A stretch of DNA of 64,000 nt from Blastopirellula sediminis (GTDB lineage Bacteria > Planctomycetota > Planctomycetia > Pirellulales > Pirellulaceae). Below, piece by piece: positions 8,609-17,144 of the stretch. The stretch is from assembly GCF_020966755.1 (NCBI RefSeq), contig NZ_JAJKFT010000010.1:2568720-2632719 (forward strand), read 5' to 3'. The translations under genes and the position numbers were made by a program. The stretch's first letter is position 1. Each line of letters opens with the position of its first letter. Below the pieces are notes generated by a model. The model worked only from the letters and a program-made list of their open reading frames with translations, made no database searches and was not told where the DNA came from.

Positions 8609-9349
8609 CTAGATCGCCGGAGTTAATTTCCAAACGCCGTATGGATTGTAGTAGAGATCGCCAGGAGGGAAGCGGCGGCACTCTTCGCGGCTGATTTCAT
8701 AGGAGGGAGCGTCCTCTTCCGTCCGAAAGTTCTCGCCGCTGTGGAGGACCGGCTCTTCGAGCAGCATGTACTTGAGGAAAGCGTCGATCGTTTTCGCAGC
8801 GGACTGCGAGTCGATCCCGGCGTCCATCACGCAATCGGGATAGCCGATGTTGTGCATGCCGCACGAGTAGTACCCGTCGTTGATGTTGCCGACGAAGACC
8901 ACGTAGGCCCAGTACAGATTCATCCGATGCGGATTGGCCGCCATGTCGGTCCATTTTGCGGCCGAGTGGGCGACGCCGGACGATTCGATCTTCACCGCGA
9001 TCCCGCCGCACTTCAGCAATGCGGCGGCGGCTTGCATGATATTCTTGGCCGCCTCTTCCGACCCGCCGTTGGCGATCAGATAGACGCAGGACCGATGGGC
9101 GTCGATCTGGGCGAGCGTCTTTTCATCGAGCCAGTCTTTTCCAACCGCCGCGAAGGCGGCGGCCATGCGCGGATTCCGCTCTTCAAACTGGACGGTGAAG
9201 GAAGCTCGCGACTCCATGTGCATCATGGCGACGCCGGCGTACAAATAGCCGCCGCTGTACTTGCCGACGGTCATGATCAGATCGTTGCGCGTCGCCCACG
9301 GACCAGGAATGCAGATAACCGTTTCAGGGAGTCGATCCGGGGAGCTCAT
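8609..9349 (-). CDS. Unrecognised cytoplasmic protein, possibly DUF4261-like
   Basis: This 246-residue protein has no signal peptide or membrane segment. Visible features are an opening VICIPGPWATRNDLIM, a central AAALLKCGGIAVKIESSG-like stretch and a region with MNLYWAYVVFVG, followed by YYSCGMHNIGYPDC with several Cys/His residues. The order and phrasing (a 'gpW..r..l' start, then 'G...kies.G..h....W' and a 'GMh..G.pD' block) resemble the DUF4261 family found in Gram-positive and Bacteroidetes proteins of unknown function. The family match is from memory and weak. It lies 71 bases after the 199-residue gene on the same strand and could be co-transcribed. Confidence 0.7.
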   Translation of the reverse strand: MSSPDRLPETVICIPGPWATRNDLIMTVGKYSGGYLYAGVAMMHMESRASFTVQFEERNPRMAAAFAAVGKDWLDEKTLAQIDAHRSCVYLIANGGSEEAAKNIMQAAAALLKCGGIAVKIESSGVAHSAAKWTDMAANPHRMNLYWAYVVFVGNINDGYYSCGMHNIGYPDCVMDAGIDSQSAAKTIDAFLKYMLLEEPVLHSGENFRTEEDAPSYEISREECRRFPPGDLYYNPYGVWKLTPAI

Positions 9350-9420
9350 GAAAAATTCCCCGTCGCGGAGAAGGAGGACGGATGGGGGAGTCGCCCGAGT
9401 AGCGGGGCGAGCTCGAGTTT

Positions 9421-10020
9421 CTAGAACGCCGCTCGCTTGTCAAACCCCAGCCGCGACTTCGCCAGCAGCGAGCGGAACTTGGAAGCGGGACGTGGACGAG
9501 CGGTCGGCAGGGCGCCAGCCAGGTGCGTCACATCAAAGTGGAGCGTTTGGTCGTTGTCGCAGTGAACGGCGTCGATCAGACGGTCGGCTTGCCGCAATAG
9601 CTGCTGTCCGACGCGCTGCGAATTTCCCTGGGTGACGCTGAAATAGGCCAGCAGGTCGTTTTCGTCCGAGAGATGGGTGATCCGGTAGGGAGCGGCGGCC
9701 GAACCGTCGCCGGTGGCCAGGATCCCTTCCAACATCGTCTGGAACAGGAATCGTTCCAGATCGGCCTCGCCGTAGCAACCCATTTCGCTGGCGGCGACGC
9801 CGGCAAAGAAGTGGGCGGCGGGACTGGCGACCCAGGCGAACGGCATTTCGGTGGTGCGCCAGTACGCTTCGCGGAAATCGCCGCGCTGACAAGCCGCTTC
9901 TAACTCGAAAGCGAAACCGCCTTGCGGATCAAAATCGGGTTCCGCGGCTACCTCGGCCTGCAGCTGGGCGAAGCCCTCGCTGGTTGGCGCTTCGAGATAG
10001 TTGCGATAAACGTCCGACAT
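9421..10020 (-). CDS. Conserved protein of unknown function (199 aa)
   Basis: I do not recognise the family. The protein is soluble, acidic in its first half and basic in its last 25 residues (RPRPASKFRSLLAKSRLGFDK). It has a repeated helical look, with FELEAACQRGDFREAYWRT and FFAGVAASEMGCYGEADLER resembling tetratricopeptide-like or DUF4919-like helices, and a DENDLLAYF motif. It starts at ATG 10020 with AGG upstream. A 380-base intergenic stretch precedes it. The next gene on the strand (8609-9349) may be in the same transcript. Confidence 0.7.
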   Translation of the reverse strand: MSDVYRNYLEAPTSEGFAQLQAEVAAEPDFDPQGGFAFELEAACQRGDFREAYWRTTEMPFAWVASPAAHFFAGVAASEMGCYGEADLERFLFQTMLEGILATGDGSAAAPYRITHLSDENDLLAYFSVTQGNSQRVGQQLLRQADRLIDAVHCDNDQTLHFDVTHLAGALPTARPRPASKFRSLLAKSRLGFDKRAAF

Positions 10021-10401
10021 TCAAAACCTCACCAAGGGGTCGACAAAACGGATGTTCGAGTTCGTTATCAGCTTCTCTAGAAGCTCTCGACATCGCGCGT
10101 GCGTCTTGTCTTAAAGGAGCCGCGCACTCAGTTAACTCTATTTAGACTAACGAGCGCTCTATCGAAAGGCAATAACTTTCGTGCATGCTGCGCGGCAATT
10201 TTTCTGCGCTGCGTTTGGTTCAATCAGCGCGCGATGGTCGCTTGATGATGCGAAGACTCGCTTTCGCAGCGCGCTCGAAGGTCGTTCAAAGCGCTGCGCG
10301 GTAATGCGGCCAAGAAACAACAATGGCCGCGAAGATGAACTCATCGCGACCTCGTTCTCGAGCAAAGTTTGGTCGTCAGACGACCAATTCAGCCATTGCG
10401 A
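10021..10401. other. Intergenic region, no gene supported
   Basis: This is 381 bases between the 199-aa gene and the yjfB-like gene, both on the minus strand. The sequence is rich in short GCGC-type motifs around 10190-10310 (for example GCGCGCGATGG, GCAGCGCGCTCG) but I find no convincing inverted repeat or coding frame. It probably holds the promoter of the 199-aa gene. Confidence 0.45.
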
Positions 10402-10602
10402 TTAGCCGAAAGCGTCGAAGGAAGCCCCTTTACCAGTCTCTTTGCCAATGCGACCCGCCGCTTCGATCAACGAAACTACCGCTTGGCCTTGCTGCTCTTG
10501 GGCGTCGAGTCCTTTTTTCGCCACCGCGAAGCTGATCTGCGACTGCGTCGCCGCTTCTTTCGCCGCGAGGACGCTCGAAATCGCCGGATCCAAACCTGTC
10601 AT
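10402..10602 (-). CDS. Small YjfB-like putative motility protein
   Basis: The predicted product has 66 residues and starts MTGLDPAISSVLAAKEA. The segment SQISFAVAKKGLDAQEQQG, then QAVVSLIEAAGRIGK, matches the YjfB family pattern (short proteins with a central QVxxxVLKKxxDxxxxQGxxLxxLL), which sits near flagellar genes in Firmicutes and is also seen in planctomycetes. The upstream in-frame ATG at 10626 would place the AGAAGGGG ribosome site inside the coding region, so the start at 10602 is preferred. No flagellar gene is nearby. Function is unknown; the motility label is inherited from the family name. Confidence 0.72.
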   Translation of the reverse strand: MTGLDPAISSVLAAKEAATQSQISFAVAKKGLDAQEQQGQAVVSLIEAAGRIGKETGKGASFDAFG

Positions 10603-10734
10603 CTCTACCCCTTCTGAATACAACAACGCTTATTCAGGGTATCGACCGCCACGAAGCGGAAACTTGGGCGAAAACAGGGCTCTCCCCTGGTGCGGGTTGG
10701 CGCGATCATGCCGGCTAATCGGTCTAATCGCGCT

Positions 10735-11256
10735 CTACTGCAAGCGGATCTTCAGTCCCAGCTCCGCTTTCATGTGGAGCAGGGCTTCGGCGTTCCCTTT
10801 CGCGTCGTCGACCGGGTGATGGGTATGCTTCGTCTTCCGCAGATGCTTGAAATTGACGAAACAGTCCTTCTGCATCCCTTTGTAGAGCGAGCCAAGGTTG
10901 GTCGAGCTGTGACCGAACGGGTTTTTCCCCACCAAGTGGTGGAAATACCAGTTGATGAACTGCCAATCGAAGCCGTTGTTGTCCGAAATGAACATCGGCT
11001 GTCCCTCGGTCGTCTCGCCGATCCACTGAGCGAAGCGTTTCATTTCGCTCTCAGCGGTAGGGAACTCCAGCGTTTCCTCTCTGGAGAAGCCGCTGACCGC
11101 CAGCGCTTCGGGAATCCACTTGTCCGAGATCGGGCGAAGACGCCCATAGAACGTCTGTTCGAGACCCGGCGTCACCAGCACGGCGCCAAAACAGACCATC
11201 GAGTAGTCGCCGGGGATCGGACCATCCGCCTCGACGTCAATCATGTAGTAACTCAT
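10735..11256 (-). CDS. DEDD-type 3'-5' exonuclease (DnaQ/RNase T-like)
   Basis: The 173-residue protein carries the DEDDh exonuclease motifs in order: ExoI as D7-x-E9 (MIDVEADGP), ExoII as Asp97 in SDNNGFDWQF, and ExoIII as HHPVDDAKGNAEALL with His about 147 and Asp151. This predicts a metal-dependent 3'-5' exonuclease acting on DNA or RNA ends in the cytoplasm. It is short and single-domain, like RNase T and oligoribonuclease-type proteins; the substrate cannot be told. The ATG at 11256 follows GAGGAAAAG; an upstream GTG at 11277 would add MKEEKKS, which merely encodes that ribosome site. It is divergent from the sulfatase gene. Confidence 0.85.
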   Translation of the reverse strand: MSYYMIDVEADGPIPGDYSMVCFGAVLVTPGLEQTFYGRLRPISDKWIPEALAVSGFSREETLEFPTAESEMKRFAQWIGETTEGQPMFISDNNGFDWQFINWYFHHLVGKNPFGHSSTNLGSLYKGMQKDCFVNFKHLRKTKHTHHPVDDAKGNAEALLHMKAELGLKIRLQ

Positions 11257-11448
11257 CGATTTCTTTTCCTCTTTCACTTTCTTTCTTTGCTCTCATTCAA
11301 CCCACGTCTTTGCCGCAGGGCAACATTCTTCGCACCCGCAGCATCCTGAGAGAGGAAAAAAAGAGTCGATCGGCGTCGATTTCCTTTTACAATAGGGAAC
11401 TTAGATCCCCTCTTTCGTCCCGCCACTGCGTCCCGCCGAGAAGTCTCC

Positions 11449-12879
11449 ATGCTCAGATCCGGTTCAATCGCTCTGTTGTTGGCGCTCTGGGCGTTGCCTG
11501 CGATCAGCGCAGCGGCCGATCCGAACGGTGCGAAGCCGAATTTCCTGCTGATCCTGACGGACGATCAGAGCTACGAAGCGGTCGGCTACCGCGGCATGAC
11601 CCAGGTGCAAACGCCGCATCTCGATCAGCTCGCCAAGCGGTCCCTCTCCTTTACGCACGCCTACAACCAAGGCTCGTGGAGTCCCGCCGTTTGTTTCGCC
11701 AGCCGCTTGATGCTCAACACCGGCCGCTTTGTCTGGCACGCCGAGCCGCACTTTCAGACCGCGGAGAAAGAACGTCAGGCCGGGCGGTTCTGGTCAGAAA
11801 GCATGAAGCGAGCCGGATACGACACCTACATGACCGGCAAGTGGCACCTGCGAGCCAACGCCCAGAAGGCGTTTGATCATGTCGGGACGCTCACGCTCCC
11901 TCTGCACACGCCAGAGCAATACAACCGCCCCTTAAGTGAGGATGACGTCACGTGGCAGCCCTGGGATCGAAAGTACGAGGGCTACTGGAAAGGGGGAAAA
12001 CATGCCAGCGAAATCGTCGGGGACGAAGCGGTTGAGTTTCTCCACCAAGCCGCCCAGCGAGAGCAGCCCTTCTTTATGTACGTCGCCTTCAACGCTCCGC
12101 ACGATCCGCGGCAGTCGCCCAAGCGATATGTCGACATGTATCCCCGCGATCAAATCGAGGTGCCGGCCAATTATCTGCCGGAGTACCCCGAGAAGGATCT
12201 GATCGGGCTCGATGATCAGCGGCGCGACGAACGCTTGGCGCCATTTCCCCGGACGCGACTCGCGGTGCAGACCCATCGCCAGGAATACTTCGCCATCATT
12301 ACTCATATGGATGAGCAGATCGGGAAGATCCTCCAGGCCTTGCGCGAGTCCGGCAAAGAAGAGAACACCTACGTCTTCTTCACCTCCGATCACGGGCTTG
12401 CGGTTGGGCATCATGGCCTGATGGGGAAGCAGAACATGTACGACCACAGCAGTCGCGTACCGCTGCTGATGGCCGGACCGAGCGTTGAGCCTGGAACAAA
12501 CGACGCCGCCGTTTACCTGCAAGACATTCTGCCGACGACGCTGGAACTGGCCGGCATCGCCAAGCCGGAGTACGTGGAGTTCCAGAGCCTGACGCCGCTC
12601 ATCTGGGGCGGCGAGACGCAATCGTACGACGCCATCTACAACGGCTATCTCGACCTGCAACGGTCGATCACCCAAGATGGCTTTAAACTGATCATGTACC
12701 CGCCGGCCGGGGTCGTAAAATTGTTCGACCTGCGGCGCGATCCCCTGGAAATGAACAACCTGGCCGCCGATCCGTTGCAAGCGGTCCGGCGGAAGGACCT
12801 CTACCAGGCGTTTCGCAAGTGGCAACAGAAGACGGGCGATTCGCTGGTGATGCCGGAATCGATCGTCAGCCAGATTTAA
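11449..12879 (+). CDS. Secreted formylglycine-dependent sulfatase (S1 family)
   Basis: A signal peptide (residues 1-22) is followed by the alkaline-phosphatase-superfamily start NFLLILTDDQSYEAVG, with metal ligands in TDDQ. The maturation site is Cys82 in VCFASRLMLNTGR: the C-x-[PA]-x-R rule holds with Ala instead of the usual Pro. TGKWHL near 132 and SDHG with GKQNMYDHSSRVPL at about 316-340 supply the other active-site residues. It would remove sulfate esters from algal or animal polysaccharides in the periplasm, after conversion of Cys82 to formylglycine. It is the first of three genes on the strand; the second sulfatase starts 41 bases later. Confidence 0.92.
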   Translation: MLRSGSIALLLALWALPAISAAADPNGAKPNFLLILTDDQSYEAVGYRGMTQVQTPHLDQLAKRSLSFTHAYNQGSWSPAVCFASRLMLNTGRFVWHAEPHFQTAEKERQAGRFWSESMKRAGYDTYMTGKWHLRANAQKAFDHVGTLTLPLHTPEQYNRPLSEDDVTWQPWDRKYEGYWKGGKHASEIVGDEAVEFLHQAAQREQPFFMYVAFNAPHDPRQSPKRYVDMYPRDQIEVPANYLPEYPEKDLIGLDDQRRDERLAPFPRTRLAVQTHRQEYFAIITHMDEQIGKILQALRESGKEENTYVFFTSDHGLAVGHHGLMGKQNMYDHSSRVPLLMAGPSVEPGTNDAAVYLQDILPTTLELAGIAKPEYVEFQSLTPLIWGGETQSYDAIYNGYLDLQRSITQDGFKLIMYPPAGVVKLFDLRRDPLEMNNLAADPLQAVRRKDLYQAFRKWQQKTGDSLVMPESIVSQI

Positions 12880-12920
12880 CACCCCTCATTCACCCCGGAC
12901 CAAGAAATATTGGAGTGCGT

Positions 12921-14408
12921 ATGTTCCTGCGATCGCTCTGCGTTTTTGTCGCCGCCTTTGGATCTCTGATCGGCTTCGCCGAAGCCGCCGATTCGAAACA
13001 GCCGAACGTCATCCTGATCATGACCGATGATCAGGGATACGCTCCGGTTGGACGTCACGGGCATCCGTGGATCGAAACGCCCAACATGGACAAGCTGTAC
13101 GACGAGTCGGTCCGCTTTACGCGGATGCTGGTCGCGCCGACCTGCTCGCCGACTCGTTCGGCCCTGATGACCGGTCGCCACCCGATGCGCAACGGCATCA
13201 CCCACACGATTCTGGAGCGGGAACGGATGACGCTGGATGCGGTCACGCTGCCGCAGACGCTGAAGAAAGTGGGCTACACGACCGGCATCTTCGGCAAGTG
13301 GCACCTGGGGGATGAAGACGAATACCAGCCGAATCATCGCGGCTTTGACGAAGCGTTCATTCATGGCGCCGGCGGCATCGGTCAGGCGTACGATTGCAGC
13401 TGCGCCGACGCTCCAGGCAATAAGTACTTCAACCCGGCGATCCGCCACAACGGCAAGTTCGTCAAAACCGAAGGCTACTGCACCGATCTCTTCTTCACCG
13501 CCGCTCTCGGCTGGATCAAAGAAAAGAAGGACGAGGACGCTCCGTTTTTCGTCTACCTGGTGACCAACGCTCCGCATGCTCCGTTCGTCTCGCCGAAGGA
13601 GAACGCCGAGCGGTTCACGAAGCTCGGGTTCGATGAAAATGCGGCCGGCTTTTACGGCATGATCGAGAACATCGACGAAAACCTCGGCCGCATGATGCAA
13701 AAGCTCGATGAGTGGCAACTGGCCGACGACACGGTCGTCATCTTCATGTCGGACAACGGCATGTCGGGGGGCGTCTCGGGTAAAAAAGGAAAGCCGCTCG
13801 GCAAATCGGCTGACGGCAAAGATCTGTGGGCGTACAACGCCGGCATGAAGGGACTGAAGGGGTCGAGCGACGAAGGGGGCGTGCGCGTTCCGTTCTTCGT
13901 CCGCTGGAAAGGAAAGATCGCTCCCAACCGTGACGTCGACCGCATCGCCGGGCACATTGACGTCTTCCCGACGATCGCCGCTTTGGCCGGAGCGCCGCTA
14001 CCGGAAGGTCAGGTCGAAGGTCGCAGCTTGCTGCCGCTAGTCGAAAACGAAAACGCCGACTGGAAAGATCGCTACCTCTTCACCCACCAAGGTCGCTGGC
14101 CGACCGGCGCCGAGCCGAATAACTACGAGTGGAAGACGTTCGGCGTCCGCAACCAGAAGTATCGCCTGGTCGGCGAAGACGCCTTGTTCGACATGGAAGC
14201 CGATCCTGGCCAGACGACCAACGTGATCGACCAGCACCAGGACGTCGCCGCGGCGATGAAGACGGCGTACGATGCGTGGTGGAAAGGAACGCGGCCGATG
14301 ATGGTCAACGAAACGGCCAAGATGTCGCCGACCCGACCATTCTGGGAAGCGTACTACGCCCAAGAGAAAGAGGGAGGAATCCCGGCGTGGGTTCCGCCGC
14401 AACTGTAA
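12921..14408 (+). CDS. Secreted arylsulfatase-type sulfatase (S1 family)
   Basis: The 495-residue product has a signal peptide (MFLRSLCVFVAAFGSLIGFA) and the motif NVILIMTDDQGY. The formylglycine site is canonical, Cys75 in CSPTRSALMTGRHPMR. FGKWHLGD and a metal-binding MSDNGMSGG follow, with FTHQGRWPTG near the C-terminus. It resembles the large planctomycete arylsulfatase A-like group. ATG 12921 has TTGGAG just upstream; a longer frame reaching back to 12819 overlaps the previous gene and lacks a signal peptide at its start. The pairing with another sulfatase suggests attack on a multiply sulfated glycan. Confidence 0.93.
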   Translation: MFLRSLCVFVAAFGSLIGFAEAADSKQPNVILIMTDDQGYAPVGRHGHPWIETPNMDKLYDESVRFTRMLVAPTCSPTRSALMTGRHPMRNGITHTILERERMTLDAVTLPQTLKKVGYTTGIFGKWHLGDEDEYQPNHRGFDEAFIHGAGGIGQAYDCSCADAPGNKYFNPAIRHNGKFVKTEGYCTDLFFTAALGWIKEKKDEDAPFFVYLVTNAPHAPFVSPKENAERFTKLGFDENAAGFYGMIENIDENLGRMMQKLDEWQLADDTVVIFMSDNGMSGGVSGKKGKPLGKSADGKDLWAYNAGMKGLKGSSDEGGVRVPFFVRWKGKIAPNRDVDRIAGHIDVFPTIAALAGAPLPEGQVEGRSLLPLVENENADWKDRYLFTHQGRWPTGAEPNNYEWKTFGVRNQKYRLVGEDALFDMEADPGQTTNVIDQHQDVAAAMKTAYDAWWKGTRPMMVNETAKMSPTRPFWEAYYAQEKEGGIPAWVPPQL

Positions 14409-14440
14409 GCAAGAGCCCCGACTGACCAGGAGGAAGTCCC

Positions 14441-15583
14441 TTGCGGATACCGTCGTTAGCGATTCTATTCGCCGCATTGCTGGCGGTCTGCAATTTGTCG
14501 CAGGCCGCCTTCTCGCAATCAACCGATCCGCACAACGTTCATCTGGGGAGAAATGAGCGGGGAGAGGTCGTCTCGGCCGACTACAGCGGGAGCGGCGGTC
14601 TGCGGGCTGCGCGACTTCATGATTATCCCCAGCTCGAATCGCTTTATGTTAGTTATGGTCTGACCCTGACCGCCGACGATATCGCCTATCTCGCCACGGT
14701 CGAGCAGTTGAAGTCGATCGAGGTCGGCTTTGCCGGCGCGAGCGGTGAGGAGGTCAAAATCGAAGCCGATTTGGCCCCACTGGCGAAGCTGAAACGGTTG
14801 AAGTGGGTCCATCTCAGCAAAGAGCAAATGCAGGACGACGACCTGAAGTTCGTCGCCGCTCTTCCCGAACTTGAGTATCTCGAGTTCCGCGGGGATACAA
14901 ATCCCTGGGGCGAGAAGGGGCCGGTCGTGACCGATCGATCGGTCGACTATCTAAGCAGAGCGTCGACGCTCAAGCACCTGTTGATTTGTAATGCGGCGCA
15001 TCTTAGCGACAAGTTCGTCGAGCAAATAACCCGAGGCGTGCCGGGTCTGGAGCATCTTGACGTCGATTCGCCCGATTTGACCGATGAGTCGCTGCGGCTA
15101 TTAGCGACGCGTTGTCAAAACCTGAATTGGCTCGATCTCAGTTCGGGGCAGATTACCGATGACGGCGTCCGGCATCTGGCCAACGCCAAAAACTTAGAAA
15201 TGTTGTGGCTCCGTTCGGCGGCTCTCACGGGAAGCTGCGTCGAATCGGTCGCCGGACTGAAGAAGCTCCGCCATCTGGAATTGACGGTCCCGACAGTCGA
15301 CCAGCGAGGAGTCGAGACGTTGGCCGCACTTCCCAAGCTGGAGATACTCGCTCTCCGCCGTCCGCCGCTAACCGACGAGCAGTTCGCCCGGTTTCGAAAT
15401 CATCCGTCGCTCGAGTCCGCATTTCTCAACGGATCTCAGCTGACGGAGAAGGAGACCCTGGCGACGATCGCGGCGCTGCCGCTGCTGAAGTACATCTCTT
15501 TTTACGGTAACGAACGGTTGGAGGGAGTGGTCGGCAAAGTACTGGCCCAACGTTCCCAGCAGCCTTCCGTCGAACGCGAATAG
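14441..15583 (+). CDS. Secreted leucine-rich-repeat protein
   Basis: The start is TTG at 14441, with AGGAGG seven bases upstream. The first 25 residues form a signal peptide (LAILFAALLAVCNLSQAAFS). The rest is built from about ten leucine-rich repeats of the planctomycete type, for example LKHLLICNAAHLSDKFVEQI, LNWLDLSSGQITDDGVRHL and LEMLWLRSAALTGSCVESV, where the repeats carry xLTDxxLxxLAxL phrasing. These probably form a curved binding surface in the periplasm. It is 32 bases downstream of the sulfatase and likely shares its transcript, but no enzymatic role is apparent. Confidence 0.87.
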   Translation: MRIPSLAILFAALLAVCNLSQAAFSQSTDPHNVHLGRNERGEVVSADYSGSGGLRAARLHDYPQLESLYVSYGLTLTADDIAYLATVEQLKSIEVGFAGASGEEVKIEADLAPLAKLKRLKWVHLSKEQMQDDDLKFVAALPELEYLEFRGDTNPWGEKGPVVTDRSVDYLSRASTLKHLLICNAAHLSDKFVEQITRGVPGLEHLDVDSPDLTDESLRLLATRCQNLNWLDLSSGQITDDGVRHLANAKNLEMLWLRSAALTGSCVESVAGLKKLRHLELTVPTVDQRGVETLAALPKLEILALRRPPLTDEQFARFRNHPSLESAFLNGSQLTEKETLATIAALPLLKYISFYGNERLEGVVGKVLAQRSQQPSVERE

Positions 15584-15653
15584 CTAGAAAACGGGGTCAG
15601 GAATCGTCGTCGCCGTAAACGACGTTATCGGTCCGACTCTCTCGGGCGAACGC

Positions 15654-16976
15654 TTACAACGTCGTACGCACATTACTGGTTGTTCCGACCAGCGTAATCT
15701 TGCACTGCGGCAGCGCCTCTTTCAGGCGGGCGGCGCCTTCCTTGGTGATCTGCGGTCCCAAGATGACTTCGCGCAACGTTTTGATCTTCGCCAATTCGTC
15801 GATCCCGTCGTCGCTGATCGCCGAGCCGCCGAGGTTCAGGTATTTCAACTTCGGCAGACCTTGCAGCGAGGGGATCACTTTGTCGGTCACCTTGTCGCTT
15901 TCGATCGTCAGGCTTTCCAGCTTCGTCAGTTTGGTCAGGTCGGCGAGCGTCGCGTCCTGAAATCCTTCTCCTACCGCCAGCGACGTCAGGTTACTTGCCG
16001 TCGGAATCGTCGTGAAGTCGGCGACGCCGCGGACTTTCAAGAGCGAAAGCTGGGTCAAGTTGGTGAGCGCTTCCATCGAGGGCCAAGCGTCGAGCGGCGG
16101 ATCGCATTTGAGCAAACCGACGTCCAGCGTTTCTAGCGATTGGATGGCGACCAGCTCTTGGACCAGTTCCGGCGAAACACGCACGCCGTCGAACGAGGCT
16201 AGCTCGCCAAAGTCGATAGCGATTCGTTTAAGATTCGGCAGTTCATGCAGCGTCGGCGCCGCCCCGGCAGGCGTTTTCGACGAGGTGATCCGCAGCGACT
16301 CGAGCTGCGAAAGCTTGCCGATCGCTTGCCACGCTTCTTCGCTCGGCCAGCGAACTTGATAGAGGAACAAGTCGCGGACCGAATTGAGCTTGGCGACCGC
16401 GGCGACCAGTTCCGGCGTCATCTCGGCGTCAATCAACGTCAGTTCCGTCAGACCGCGACAGTTGGTCAGCGGCGCCAGGTTCTCGGGTTTGGTTTCGCCG
16501 CCGACCAGCGTCAGATGGTGCAGCTTCGACGCCTTGGCGATCGACTCGTATCCCTTGACCGTCAGCGAGGTGCTGTCGAGATCGAGCTCTTCAATCGCGG
16601 AACGGCCGATCACCGCCGCATCGTCGTCGCTGATTCCTTTGCCGTAGGCGTTCAAACAGACCGGCGAGTCGAAACCGATAACCCGTCCGACCAAACCTGG
16701 CGCCGGCTGATTCAGGAAGAGAGTCACTTCTTCCAGCTCCGCAAAGGCGTTGGGGCCGAAGACGCCGTCGGCCCAGCTTGGCTCGGGCCGTACGCTTGGA
16801 TCTTCGCCAATCTCGGAGGTGAGGGTCAGTGCTCCGCCGGAGGCTTGCAATTCGTTCTGGAGGCTGTCGAAGCGGGCGGAACGAACTCGATAGTAGCCGA
16901 CATAGGCCAACACGACGGCCGTAACCGTCACCACAACCATCAACGCGAAGAGCGAGAAGCGGAAGAATCGTTTCAT
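15654..16976 (-). CDS. Membrane-anchored leucine-rich-repeat protein
   Basis: Residues 5-28 (FRFSLFALMVVVTVTAVVLA) form an uncleaved membrane anchor, and the remaining 410 residues lie outside the membrane. From about residue 125 there are repeated LRR units such as IEELDLDSTSLTVKGYESI, LHHLTLVGGETKPENLAPL, LESLTIESDKVTDKVIPSL and LKYLNLGGSAISDDGIDEL. The architecture (short cytosolic tail, one helix, LRR) is common in planctomycetes; partners are unknown. It converges with the other LRR gene at 15583, with 70 bases between them. Confidence 0.86.
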   Translation of the reverse strand: MKRFFRFSLFALMVVVTVTAVVLAYVGYYRVRSARFDSLQNELQASGGALTLTSEIGEDPSVRPEPSWADGVFGPNAFAELEEVTLFLNQPAPGLVGRVIGFDSPVCLNAYGKGISDDDAAVIGRSAIEELDLDSTSLTVKGYESIAKASKLHHLTLVGGETKPENLAPLTNCRGLTELTLIDAEMTPELVAAVAKLNSVRDLFLYQVRWPSEEAWQAIGKLSQLESLRITSSKTPAGAAPTLHELPNLKRIAIDFGELASFDGVRVSPELVQELVAIQSLETLDVGLLKCDPPLDAWPSMEALTNLTQLSLLKVRGVADFTTIPTASNLTSLAVGEGFQDATLADLTKLTKLESLTIESDKVTDKVIPSLQGLPKLKYLNLGGSAISDDGIDELAKIKTLREVILGPQITKEGAARLKEALPQCKITLVGTTSNVRTTL

Positions 16977-17084
16977 GTCGGACGAGCGTCTACCGATTGC
17001 CGATGGAAAGAAGAGCTAGATCGTTGATTGTACTGGCCCCGACTTGTTGAGGCGAATGACAAAGAAAAATAGGGAGAACCGGAA

Positions 17085-17115
17085 TAAAAAAGCCGCCGAG
17101 GATACCTCGGCGGCT
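17085..17115 (-). terminator. Rho-independent terminator of cysS
   Basis: On the minus strand a perfect 11-bp stem AGCCGCCGAGG/CCTCGGCGGCT with a 3-base loop is followed by TTTTTTATT. It starts about 30 bases after the cysS stop codon. Confidence 0.9.
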
Positions 17116-17144
17116 GTCGATCGGTTCTTTCTCTAGACGTCAGG

